A stretch of DNA of 64,000 nt from Mesorhizobium sp. L2C084A000. GTDB lineage: Bacteria; Pseudomonadota; Alphaproteobacteria; Rhizobiales; Rhizobiaceae. The DNA is taken from positions 198,472 through 262,471 of the forward strand of contig NZ_AYWX01000006.1 of NCBI RefSeq assembly GCF_000502875.1, given 5' to 3'. Each line of letters opens with the position of its first letter. The stretch's first letter is position 1. Of this stretch, positions 1-8,097 are shown in pieces. The position numbers and the translations under genes were made by a program. The notes under the pieces were generated by a model, which saw nothing but the letters and a program-made list of their open reading frames with translations, had not been told where the DNA came from and made no database searches.

Positions 1-61
1 CGCGATATCGCTGGCCATGCTGACCGGCTGGCTCGGAAGGCTGATCTTCCGGCGGGATTAA
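1..61 (+). CDS. 3' end of an unidentified, possibly membrane, protein (partial)
   Basis: Reading from base 2, an open frame runs to a TAA at 59-61 and gives about 19 residues ending in WLGRLIFRRD. The stretch before that is hydrophobic (AISLAMLTG) and is followed by basic residues, as at the cytoplasmic end of a last membrane helix. Two other frames are also open over this short distance, so the frame choice is only likely. The stop lies directly against a palindromic intergenic repeat, which is where such repeats normally sit. No function can be assigned. Confidence 0.35.
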   Translation, partial: AISLAMLTGWLGRLIFRRD

Positions 62-190
62 TGCATGTCGCCCAAAAGTGGCCCCGGTTTTGGGAGACGA
101 CATGCATCGAACCAAAGACCTGAAGTGCGTCGCGTGAATCCGCTCAAACGCGACGCACTTCAGAACTTTTCCCGAAAAGTGGTTTCCCTT
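61..190. repeat. Two-palindrome intergenic repeat, family B copy 1
   Basis: The first palindrome pairs ATGCATGTCG (61-70) with CGACATGCAT (98-107) around a CCCAAAAGTGG...GGTTTTGGG core. The second pairs 120-135 with 148-163, a perfect 16 bp stem. A third short AACTTTTCCCGAAAAGTGG motif follows at about 164-182. Related copies lie at 26630-26740 and 44131-44228. Apart from this element, the gap up to the Hsp70-like gene at 333 shows nothing I can name. Confidence 0.8.
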
Positions 191-332
191 TGCCGAGGCA
201 TGCGGTAGACCGCGCTCCCCAGCCAAATGGCAGACACAAACAATTCGGTTCGGCAGAGCAGCCCGTCCCCGGACAGCGCGCGATTTCTCATGGCGCCTCT
301 TGGCTCGCCGACGACAAATACAGGAACTTGTC

Positions 333-1589
333 ATGCGACCAGCCTTCGGCGGCATCGACTTCGGGACTTCGAACTCCACCGTTGGCGTGGTCCGCAACGG
401 GCAGCCGCGCCTCGTCGTGCTTGAGGACGGCCAGGTCACGCTGCCCAGTGCCGTGTTCTTCAACTTCGAGGACAACCGCACCTGCTTCGGCCGCCACGCC
501 ATCGCCAACTACACCGACAGCATCGAAGGCCGGCTGATGCGCTCTCTGAAGAGCGTGCTCGGCAGTTCGCTGGCCCATGAAAAGACCCGCATCAAATCGC
601 GGTCGATCGGCTTCATGGAGATCGTCGGCATGTTCCTCGGCCATCTCAAGAAGAGGCTGGAAGCAGATGCCGGCGATACGGTCGAGACCGTCGTGCTTGG
701 CCGGCCGGTGCAATTCGTCGATGACGATGCCGAGGCCGACGCGAAGGCGCAAAGCGAACTCGAGAACGCCGCGCGTGCCCAGGGCTTCAAGCACATCGCT
801 TTCCAGTTCGAGCCGATCGCGGCGGCGCTCGACTACGAGCAGAAGGTGACGCGCGAGGAACTGGCGCTGATCATCGATATGGGCGGCGGCACGTCGGACT
901 TCTCGATCGTGCGCGTCTCGCCGCAGCGCTCCCGGTCGCTCGACCGCAAGGACGACATCCTGGCCAGCCGCGGCGTCCATATCGGCGGCACGGATTTCGA
1001 TCGGCAGCTGAGCATCGCCCATGTGATGCCGCAGCTCGGCTATTTGACGCCAACCAAGGACGGCAAGCGCAATCTGCCGGCAAGCTATTTCATCGACCTC
1101 GCGACATGGCAGCGCATCAACCTGGTCTACACCGCCAGGGCGATGACGCATCTGCGCCAGATCCGTTACGAGGCCGAGCGCGCCGACCTGGTCGACCGCT
1201 TCATCCACATCGTCGAGCACCGCTACGGACATGCGCTGGCGGCTCTTGTCGAGAAGGCCAAGATACAGCTGACCGACAGATCGTCCGCAGATGTCGCGGT
1301 GAAGCTGCCGGGTGCGGAGTTCGCCGCCGAAATCACGCGCAACGGGCTGGATGCCACGATTGCCCGGGACATCGAGCGGATCACGGCGACGGTGGCGCAG
1401 ACCATCCGGGACGCTGAGGTGAAGCCATCCGATATCACCGCGGTGTTCCTGACCGGCGGATCGACCGCGATCCCGCTGGCAAGGCGAGAAATCCTGTCGC
1501 TGGTGCCGCAGGCGTCCGTCATCGAGGGCGACATGTTCGGCTCAGTCGGACTTGGCCTGGCGCTGGACGCCCAGCGGAAGTTCGGCTGA
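333..1589 (+). CDS. Short Hsp70-like ATPase (YegD-type)
   Basis: Encodes 418 residues with the actin/Hsp70 ATPase fold. The phosphate-1 loop is GIDFGTSNS (residues 7-15), the phosphate-2 loop IDMGGGTSDF begins near residue 181, and the adenosine motif FLTGGSTAIP lies near residue 372. At about 420 residues it is only slightly longer than an Hsp70 nucleotide-binding domain. The usual peptide-binding domain and helical lid of DnaK (about 640 residues) are missing, as in E. coli YegD. I chose the ATG at 333 because AGGAA lies just upstream and the protein then starts right before the phosphate-1 loop; a TTG at 300 would add 11 residues. A chaperone-like cytoplasmic role is inferred from the family; the substrate is unknown. 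It is convergent with the LysR gene, 11 bases away. Confidence 0.8.
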   Translation: MRPAFGGIDFGTSNSTVGVVRNGQPRLVVLEDGQVTLPSAVFFNFEDNRTCFGRHAIANYTDSIEGRLMRSLKSVLGSSLAHEKTRIKSRSIGFMEIVGMFLGHLKKRLEADAGDTVETVVLGRPVQFVDDDAEADAKAQSELENAARAQGFKHIAFQFEPIAAALDYEQKVTREELALIIDMGGGTSDFSIVRVSPQRSRSLDRKDDILASRGVHIGGTDFDRQLSIAHVMPQLGYLTPTKDGKRNLPASYFIDLATWQRINLVYTARAMTHLRQIRYEAERADLVDRFIHIVEHRYGHALAALVEKAKIQLTDRSSADVAVKLPGAEFAAEITRNGLDATIARDIERITATVAQTIRDAEVKPSDITAVFLTGGSTAIPLARREILSLVPQASVIEGDMFGSVGLGLALDAQRKFG

Positions 1590-1600
1590 TCCGGCCTGCC

Positions 1601-2494
1601 TCACCCATGGTCTGCTGACGTACCCAGATGCGCCTTGAGCGCCATCTGGGCCAGGCTTGCCTGGCGATCGCGATGAGTGATCATGGCGAAGTCGCGTTTC
1701 GGCAGTTCGAGCGGCACCGATCTCAGACTGCCTTCGGCCACGGCGCGGGCCACGACAAGCTCCGAAATGATGGTGGCGCCGGCTCCTGCCTCGACCGCCT
1801 GGCGGATAGCCTCATTACTCGGCAGCACCAGGAATATCTGGAGGTCGGCGAGCGAAATCCCTTCGTGGCGCGCCAGATCCTCCAGCACCTCGCGCGTACC
1901 CGAACCACCCTCGCGGATGATCCAGCGCAGGCCCTTGATGTCAGGGCGGCCGGGCGCGACTTCGGGGATCTCCGGATGCGCGCTGGCAACCACCAGCATC
2001 AGCCTGTCGACGTCGACCTTGGTGCGGCGCAGTATGTCGGACTCGGTCCGGCCTTCGACCAGGCCGAGATCGGCCGCGCCATCGAGGACATTGGCCTCGA
2101 CCTGCCTGGTGTTGCCGATGGAGACGCTCAGCCTGACGGCCGGATAGGCTTCGTGGAAGGAAGCCAGCCGGCGCGGCAGCCAGTAGCTGGCGATGGTCTG
2201 GCTGGCGGCGATCGAGAGGCTGCCGGTGACGGTCTGTGAGACATGCTCCAGCACATTGCGCGCGGCGGCGGCCCGCTCGAGCACGGCCTTGGCCTCCGGC
2301 AGGAACCGGTGGCCGGTCTGGGCAAGCTCGATGTTGCGGCCGACGCGGTTGAACAGATGGACGCCGTGCTGTTCTTCAAGCGCCCGGATGGCGGCCGATG
2401 CGGCCGACTGCGAAATGCCCAGCAGTTCCGCCGCCTTGGTCATATGGCCGCGCTCGGCGACGGCGACGAAAATCCGCAACTGGTCCAGGGTCAT
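1601..2494 (-). CDS. LysR-family transcriptional regulator next to soeABC
   Basis: Encodes 297 residues. The N-terminus MTLDQLRIFVAVAERGHMTKAAELLG continues into ISQSAASAAIRALE, a clear LysR winged helix-turn-helix (about residues 3-60). A periplasmic-binding-protein-like effector domain follows. The ATG at 2494 gives the canonical LysR start; a TTG at 2512 would add six residues. The gene is divergent from the molybdoenzyme operon, with 278 bases between them, the standard arrangement for a LysR protein controlling its neighbour. The effector-domain stretch WIIREGGSGTREVLED resembles regulators of sulfur and CO2/formate metabolism. The inference that it controls soeABC rests on position only. 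Confidence 0.85.
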   Translation of the reverse strand: MTLDQLRIFVAVAERGHMTKAAELLGISQSAASAAIRALEEQHGVHLFNRVGRNIELAQTGHRFLPEAKAVLERAAAARNVLEHVSQTVTGSLSIAASQTIASYWLPRRLASFHEAYPAVRLSVSIGNTRQVEANVLDGAADLGLVEGRTESDILRRTKVDVDRLMLVVASAHPEIPEVAPGRPDIKGLRWIIREGGSGTREVLEDLARHEGISLADLQIFLVLPSNEAIRQAVEAGAGATIISELVVARAVAEGSLRSVPLELPKRDFAMITHRDRQASLAQMALKAHLGTSADHG

Positions 2495-2562
2495 GTCTGC
2501 ATTAAGAACCAATATCGATCGAATTTACAAGAACAACTGATTAGACAGATCGATAGCTTTAT

Positions 2563-2586
2563 TCTAAGTTTTCGAACGAAGTTAGA
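2563..2586. promoter_or_regulatory. Imperfect palindrome in the LysR/soeA intergenic region
   Basis: TCTAA (2563-2567) and TTAGA (2582-2586) are inverted, 14 bases apart, around an inner TTCG-AA-CGAA. The 278-base gap is markedly AT-rich from about 2500 to 2600, unlike the coding sequence on both sides, so it probably holds the divergent promoters. LysR proteins usually bind T-N11-A dyads. This palindrome is a candidate operator, not a firm match. Confidence 0.3.
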
Positions 2587-2772
2587 AAAAATTCGCCGAG
2601 AGATCGCAGAGAGCAGAATGGTCGGGCGGTTCAGATCCCTGCTTGCGCATTGGACCCGCGGCATAAGACGGCGGCTGGCCGGCGATCGCTACCACCCGGA
2701 AGAGCATTACATGCGCGGCCCCGGACCGAAGACGCGGGCCAAGTCCATGGGTCGTACAGGCGCCACCGGATC

Positions 2773-5703
2773 ATGATGCAGGGACCGCCGCGCGGCGCGA
2801 ATTCGGCACCATCGCAACGCCCGCTTGCCGACACGCGCGCGCCCGATGAAGGCGACGGCGTCGACACCTCGCCTGATGTTTCCGACAGCATCGCCAAGAC
2901 GACCTGCTACATGTGCGCCTGCCGCTGCGGCATCGATGTGCACATCAAGGATGGCAAGGTCCGCTACATCAACGGCAACAAGGACCACCCGGTCAATCGC
3001 GGCGTGATCTGCGGCAAGGGCAGCTCCGGCATCATGCAGCACTACAGCCCGGCTAGGCTCAAGAAGCCCTTGCTGCGCAGCGGGCCGCGCGGCTCGGGGG
3101 AGTTCCGCGAGATCGAGTGGGAGGAGGCGTTTTCGATCGCCACTGAACGGCTCTCGGCCATCCGCCGGACCGACCCCAGGAAACTCGCCTTCTTCACCGG
3201 CCGCGATCAATCCCAATCCTTGACCGGCTGGTGGGCGAGCCAGTTCGGCACGCCGAACTTTGCCGCCCATGGCGGCTTCTGCTCGGTCAACATGGCGGCG
3301 GGCGGCCTCTACACGATCGGCGGTTCGTTCTGGGAGTTCGGCGAGCCCGACTGGGACAACACCCGGTATTTCATGCTGTTCGGGGTCGCCGAAGACCATG
3401 ATTCCAACCCGATCAAGATCGGCCTCGGCAAACTCAAGGCGCGCGGCGCCAAGGTCGTCTCGATCAATCCGTGCCGCACCGGCTACAATGCCATTGCAGA
3501 CGACTGGATCGGCGTTCGGCCCGGCACCGATGGGCTGTTCGTGTTCGCCCTCATCCACGAATTGCTCAAGGCGGGCCGCGTCGATCTCGATTATCTGCTG
3601 CGCTACACCAATGCCCATGTTCTCGTCATGCAGGAGCCGGGTGCCGCCGATGACGGGCTGTTCGTGCGCGACGCCGACGGAAATCCCCTGGCGTGGGACA
3701 GGGTTGCGAAGACGCCTGTCGGCGCCACCGATGCCAGTGCGAAGCCGGCACTGACGGGCAGCTTCACGATCGGCGGGCGCCACTGCGTCCCGGTGTTCCA
3801 GCTCATCGCCGACCGCTACCTCGATGAGAGCTATGCGCCGGACGCGGTCGCCGAGCGCTGCGGCATTGCCGCCGATACGATCCGCAGGATCGCCGCCGAA
3901 CTTGCGCATGTCGCCTTCGAACAGACGATCGAACTGCCGATCGCCTGGACCGATTGGGCCGGGCGCCGGCACGAGACGATCAAGGGGCGGCCTGTCTCGA
4001 TGCACGCCATGCGCGGCATCTCGGCCCATTCGAACGGCTTTCACACCTGCCGCGCCATCCATCTCCTCCAGGTGTTGCTGGGCACGGTGGATGTTCCCGG
4101 CGGTTTCCGTTTCAAGCCGCCCTACCCCCGCTCCGCTCCGCCCGGTCCCAAGCCAGCCGGCAAGACCGTCAAGCCGATGACGCCGCTTGACGGCATGCCA
4201 CTCGGTTTCGTCTGTGGGCCGGACGATTTGCTGGTTGATGAGGCCGGCACACCGCTTCGTATCGACAAGGCTTATTCCTGGGACGCGCCGCTGGCCGCGC
4301 ACGGCCTGATGCACACGGTTATCCGCAATGCCTGGGCCGGCGATCCCTACAAGATCGACACGCTGATGATGTACATGTCGAACATGGCGTGGAATTCCTC
4401 GATGAACACCGTCGAGACCATTGCCATGCTGACCGACAGCGACGAAGCGGGCAACTACAAGATCCCCTTCATCATCTATTCCGATGCCTATTATTCCGAG
4501 ACCGTGCCGTTCGCCGACCTCGTGCTGCCCGACACCACCTATCTCGAGCGCCACGACTGCATCAGCCTGCTCGACCGGCCGATCAGCCATGCCGATGGAC
4601 CGGGCGACGCCATCCGCCATCCCGTCGTCGAGCCTGACCGCGACGTCCGGCCGTTCCAGTCGGTGCTGATCGAACTTGGCGCCCGGCTCGGCCTGCCCGG
4701 TTTCATCAACGGCGACGGCTCGGCCAAGTATGCCGACTACGCCGACTACATCGTCAACCATGAGCGCACATCAGGCATCGGCCCGCTCGCCGGCTGGCGC
4801 GGCAAGGACGGGACCTCGACCGGCAGGGGCGAGGCCAATCCCGACCAGTTGCAGCGCTACATCGACAATGGCGGCTTCTGGCACCACGATTTCGCGGATG
4901 ACCAGCGCTACTACAAGATGGCCAACCGCTCCTATCTCGATTTCGCGGTGCAGATGGGTTTTATCCCGAAAGCCGAACCGATCGTTTTCCAGCTCTATTC
5001 CGAGCCGCTGCAGCGCTTCAGGCTCGCCGCGCGTGGGCATGGCTCTGTCTTGCCACCAAAGGGCGATCGCCAGCGCATCGAGACCTACATGGACCCGCTG
5101 CCCTTCTGGCACATGCCCTTCGAGGAAGCGGCCGTCGATCTCGAAAAATATCCGCTGCATGCCCTGACGCAGCGGCCGATGCACATGTACCATTCCTGGG
5201 GCTCGCAGAATGCGTGGCTGCGGCAGATCACCAGCCAGAACCGGCTGTTCGTGCATCACCGGACGGCAGCCGGCCTTGGCCTTGTCGATGACGACTGGGT
5301 GTGGATCGAAAGCATCAACGGCAGGGTGAAGGGGCAGATCAAGCTGATCGACGGGGTCAACGAAAGCACGGTCTGGACCTGGAACGCCATCGGCAAAAGG
5401 CGCGGCAGCTGGGGGCTGAAGGACGACGCGGCCGAGAGCAACCGCGGCTTCCTGCTCAACCATATCATCGGCGACCAGACCTCGGCTGACGCTCAGGGCA
5501 AACGCTATTCGAACTCCGATCCTGTGACCGGCCAGGCGGCATGGTTCGATTTACGCGTGCGCATCGTCAAATGCGCGGCCGAAGAAGCCGGCTTCACCGA
5601 GCCGCAATTCGAGCGTTTCCAGCAGCCACCGCATTTCGAACCCTCACCCGACAGACTGACTTTCGGCGCTGAATTCCGCCGGGCAAGAGAGGCGACCGAA
5701 TGA
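2773..5703 (+). CDS. soeA: Molybdopterin oxidoreductase catalytic subunit, probable sulfite dehydrogenase SoeA
   Basis: Encodes 976 residues of the DMSO-reductase/CISM molybdoenzyme family. Cysteines C45, C48, C52 and C80 (CxxCxxxC-x27-C) form the N-terminal [4Fe-4S] site, and C170 in GGFCSVN is the likely molybdenum ligand. There is no twin-arginine signal peptide, so the enzyme should face the cytoplasm. This distinguishes SoeA from periplasmic Psr/Phs/DMSO reductases. Length, cytoplasmic location and the following four-cluster ferredoxin plus DmsC/NrfD-type anchor all fit SoeABC, which oxidises sulfite to sulfate and passes electrons to quinone. Formate dehydrogenase is less likely because the selenocysteine/cysteine-histidine motif of that family is absent. 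I chose the ATG at 2773; a TTG at 2650 would add a low-complexity basic stretch. Its stop overlaps the next start (ATGA). Confidence 0.65.
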   Translation: MMQGPPRGANSAPSQRPLADTRAPDEGDGVDTSPDVSDSIAKTTCYMCACRCGIDVHIKDGKVRYINGNKDHPVNRGVICGKGSSGIMQHYSPARLKKPLLRSGPRGSGEFREIEWEEAFSIATERLSAIRRTDPRKLAFFTGRDQSQSLTGWWASQFGTPNFAAHGGFCSVNMAAGGLYTIGGSFWEFGEPDWDNTRYFMLFGVAEDHDSNPIKIGLGKLKARGAKVVSINPCRTGYNAIADDWIGVRPGTDGLFVFALIHELLKAGRVDLDYLLRYTNAHVLVMQEPGAADDGLFVRDADGNPLAWDRVAKTPVGATDASAKPALTGSFTIGGRHCVPVFQLIADRYLDESYAPDAVAERCGIAADTIRRIAAELAHVAFEQTIELPIAWTDWAGRRHETIKGRPVSMHAMRGISAHSNGFHTCRAIHLLQVLLGTVDVPGGFRFKPPYPRSAPPGPKPAGKTVKPMTPLDGMPLGFVCGPDDLLVDEAGTPLRIDKAYSWDAPLAAHGLMHTVIRNAWAGDPYKIDTLMMYMSNMAWNSSMNTVETIAMLTDSDEAGNYKIPFIIYSDAYYSETVPFADLVLPDTTYLERHDCISLLDRPISHADGPGDAIRHPVVEPDRDVRPFQSVLIELGARLGLPGFINGDGSAKYADYADYIVNHERTSGIGPLAGWRGKDGTSTGRGEANPDQLQRYIDNGGFWHHDFADDQRYYKMANRSYLDFAVQMGFIPKAEPIVFQLYSEPLQRFRLAARGHGSVLPPKGDRQRIETYMDPLPFWHMPFEEAAVDLEKYPLHALTQRPMHMYHSWGSQNAWLRQITSQNRLFVHHRTAAGLGLVDDDWVWIESINGRVKGQIKLIDGVNESTVWTWNAIGKRRGSWGLKDDAAESNRGFLLNHIIGDQTSADAQGKRYSNSDPVTGQAAWFDLRVRIVKCAAEEAGFTEPQFERFQQPPHFEPSPDRLTFGAEFRRAREATE

Positions 5704-6434
5704 CCTGTCTGCCAAGCCAAAGCGGCAAGAAACTCGGCCTTGTGATCGACCTCGATACCTGCGTCGGCTGCCAGGCCTGTGTCACCGCCTGCAAGGAATG
5801 GAACACCGGCGGCCACATGGCACCGCTGACCGACATCGACCCTTATGGCGGCCATGTCGACGGCGTCTGGTTCAACCGCGTGCACGCTTACGAGCACACG
5901 ACCGAGATGGGCGGGCGCACCGTCAATTTTCCGCGCTCCTGCCTGCATTGCGAGACGCCGGCCTGCGTCACCGTCTGCCCGACCGGCGCGTCCTACAAGC
6001 GGGCCTCGGACGGCATCGTGCTGATCGACGAGGACAAATGCATCGGCTGCAAATTGTGCAGTTGGGCCTGCCCGTATGGCGCGCGCGAATTCGATACTGA
6101 TGTCGGGGTGATGAAGAAGTGCACGCTGTGCGTCGACCGCATCTACAATGACAATCTGGCCGAAGAGGACCGCGTGCCGGCCTGCGTCGCCGCTTGCCCG
6201 ACCAGTGCCCGCCATTTCGGCGATCTCGGCGATCCCCTGTCGGCGGTTTCGCAACTGGTGGCGGAGCGTGGCGGCGTCGACCTGATGCCTGAGCTCGGCT
6301 ATCGCCCGACCAACAAATATTTGCCGCCGCGCGCCCACACCACGCGCGCCGCCTCGGTGGCCGCGCCCGCCCTCGAACCGGTGCGGGCCGAAGGCGGTTT
6401 CCTCGGCTGGGTCGACCGCATGCTTTCGAACTGA
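5700..6434 (+). CDS. soeB: Four-cluster ferredoxin subunit of the molybdoenzyme (SoeB-like)
   Basis: Encodes 244 residues with four cysteine groups: CVGCQACVTAC, CLHCETPACVTVC, CIGCKLCSWAC and CTLC...CVAAC. This is the standard DmsB/PsrB/SoeB pattern for four [4Fe-4S] clusters, which carry electrons between the molybdenum subunit and the membrane anchor. It has no signal peptide. The ATG at 5700 overlaps the stop of the preceding gene as ATGA, so the two should be translationally coupled. The third gene starts three bases after the stop. The electron-transfer role is firm from the family; assignment to sulfite oxidation depends on SoeA. Confidence 0.8.
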   Translation: MTCLPSQSGKKLGLVIDLDTCVGCQACVTACKEWNTGGHMAPLTDIDPYGGHVDGVWFNRVHAYEHTTEMGGRTVNFPRSCLHCETPACVTVCPTGASYKRASDGIVLIDEDKCIGCKLCSWACPYGAREFDTDVGVMKKCTLCVDRIYNDNLAEEDRVPACVAACPTSARHFGDLGDPLSAVSQLVAERGGVDLMPELGYRPTNKYLPPRAHTTRAASVAAPALEPVRAEGGFLGWVDRMLSN

Positions 6435-6437
6435 CCC

Positions 6438-7373
6438 ATGCATCCAGCCTTCTCCGTCGTCTTCTTCACCACCGCCACCGGTGCGGGCTATGGCCTGCTC
6501 GCGCTGCTGGGCGTGCTCGGAGGCTTCCAGATCATCCCGCCCGATTTCTGGCTGGGCTTCATCGGCATGGGGCTGGCACTCGGCCTGATCGTGGCCGGCC
6601 TGTTGTCCTCAACGGGTCATCTCGGCCGCCCCGAACGCGCCTGGCGGGCGTTCTCGCAGTGGCGCAGTTCCTGGCTGTCGCGCGAGGGCGTCGCCTCGGT
6701 CATCACCTTCATTCCGGCGGGGCTGTTCGGCATCGGCTGGGTGTTTCTCGGCAAGACAGATGGCTGGGCCGGCATCGCCGGATCTCTGGCCGCCATCGGC
6801 GCAATCATTACCGTCTGCACCACCGGCATGATCTATGCGTCGCTGAAGCCGATCGCCCAATGGCATAGCCGCTTCACCCTGCCCGGCTACCTCATCTTTT
6901 CGGCGATGACCGGCAGCGTGCTGCTGAACGCGCTTTTGCAGGGGTTTGCTCTCGGCTCGAAAATTCTTCTGGTGGCTTCCGCGCTGCTCACCTTGCTCGG
7001 CTGGGGCTGGAAGCTCGCGACCTGGCGCTACAACGACCGGCTGGAAATCTCGACCAACGCCAACACCGCGACCGGGCTGGCTGGCGGCACGGTGCGGTCA
7101 CTTGAATGGCCGCATACCGAGGAGAACTACCTGCTCAAGGAAATGGGTTTTCGCATCGCGCGCAAGCACAGCGCGCGGCTGCGCCAGATCACGCAGGTTC
7201 TGGCTTTCGTGTTGCCCTTGGGGCTGCTCGCCATTGTGTTCGCCCTGCCATGGCCGCTGGCAGCGTTGCTGTCGGTACTTGCTGCTGCAATCCAGTTCGC
7301 CGGCATGCTGGTCGAACGTTGGCTGTTCTTCGCCGAAGCGAAGCACACGGTTACGCTCTACTATGGCAGGTAA
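6438..7373 (+). CDS. soeC: Membrane anchor subunit, DmsC/SoeC family
   Basis: Encodes 311 residues, mostly hydrophobic, with about eight predicted membrane segments starting MHPAFSVVFFTTATGAGYGLLALL. It has the DmsC-type signature SSTGHLGRPERAWRAFSQWRSSW near residue 55. The family binds quinone(-ol) in the membrane and holds the two iron-sulfur/molybdenum subunits on the inner face. The gene follows soeB by three bases and ends seven bases before the convergent phosphoesterase gene, with no clear terminator between. In SoeABC it would reduce quinone with electrons from sulfite; the direction of electron flow is inference. Confidence 0.75.
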   Translation: MHPAFSVVFFTTATGAGYGLLALLGVLGGFQIIPPDFWLGFIGMGLALGLIVAGLLSSTGHLGRPERAWRAFSQWRSSWLSREGVASVITFIPAGLFGIGWVFLGKTDGWAGIAGSLAAIGAIITVCTTGMIYASLKPIAQWHSRFTLPGYLIFSAMTGSVLLNALLQGFALGSKILLVASALLTLLGWGWKLATWRYNDRLEISTNANTATGLAGGTVRSLEWPHTEENYLLKEMGFRIARKHSARLRQITQVLAFVLPLGLLAIVFALPWPLAALLSVLAAAIQFAGMLVERWLFFAEAKHTVTLYYGR

Positions 7374-7380
7374 GGTTTGT

Positions 7381-8097
7381 TTAGCCCGGCCGCAGCATCG
7401 AGCCGGAAATGGCAAAGATGCGTTGGGCGCCCAGCATATAAGCCATCAGCGTGTCCAGCCGGAACAGCCCGGCATAGGCGCGGTCGAGCACGTTGAGCGA
7501 GCCGGTATAGGCGCCGAAGGCGGGCATGATCATGCGGCCGCCATCGCCGGCAAAGCAGCGGCGCCGCACCGAGCGGCCCTGCTGGACTATGCGGGCGCAG
7601 GGATGCAGATGGCCCGCTATTTCGCCTTCGACACGCTGCTTCGACGGCTCATGCCGGAACAGCAGCGAGCCTATAGCAAGTTCACGCACCGTTTCGCCGG
7701 GCAGATCGGCTGGCGCTTCCGGGTCGTGATTGCCGGTGACCCAGAACCATTGCCGGCCTGATATCAGCGCTTCCAGCCGCTCGCGGAAACTTGCGTGCAT
7801 ACGTTGGGCGCCGCCGCCATCGTGAAAGCTGTCGCCCAGGCTGATGACGATCGAAGGCTGGTAGTCTGATATCACCGCCTGAAGCCGCAGCAAGGTCGCA
7901 CCGGTGTCGTAGGGCGGGATCAACGTGCCGCGCCGTGCCAGCGACGAACCCTTTTCCAGATGCAGATCGGACACGGCCAGAAGCCGCAGATCCGGAAAAT
8001 AGAGCACGCCGCGCGGGTCGCAGACAGCGCGCTCGCCGGCGATGCCGACGAGATCGGCCTCGGCGATCAGCGATATGCGCGCCAGCGAAAATTTCAT
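7381..8097 (-). CDS. pdeM: Ligase-associated DNA damage response phosphoesterase PdeM
   Basis: Encodes 238 residues of the calcineurin-like metallophosphoesterase fold. The metal-binding motifs appear in order: SDLHLEKG (D44, H46), LGDSFHDGG, GNHDPE and the late GHLHP. PdeM-type proteins belong to a bacterial repair group with an Lhr-like helicase, an ATP-dependent ligase and an MBL-fold exonuclease. Here the helicase gene lies directly upstream and overlaps by four bases (ATGA). The ligase and exonuclease genes are not in the window. The start ATG at 8097 lies within the end of the helicase gene, so the pair is almost certainly co-transcribed. Confidence 0.85.
   Translation of the reverse strand: MKFSLARISLIAEADLVGIAGERAVCDPRGVLYFPDLRLLAVSDLHLEKGSSLARRGTLIPPYDTGATLLRLQAVISDYQPSIVISLGDSFHDGGGAQRMHASFRERLEALISGRQWFWVTGNHDPEAPADLPGETVRELAIGSLLFRHEPSKQRVEGEIAGHLHPCARIVQQGRSVRRRCFAGDGGRMIMPAFGAYTGSLNVLDRAYAGLFRLDTLMAYMLGAQRIFAISGSMLRPG

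Noticed and set aside
2707-4761. Long open frame of 684 codons antisense to soeA
   Set aside because: It mirrors the codon bias of the GC-rich gene on the other strand, has no domain or ribosome site, and soeA is clearly the real gene. The same holds for long antisense frames over cpaF (16458-18506), pnp (47378-49240) and infB (52576-54525).
2773-5703. Annotation as formate dehydrogenase alpha subunit
   Set aside because: The enzyme has no Sec/Cys-His formate motif and its neighbours are a DmsC-type anchor and four-cluster ferredoxin; SoeA fits better, though a profile search is needed to settle it.
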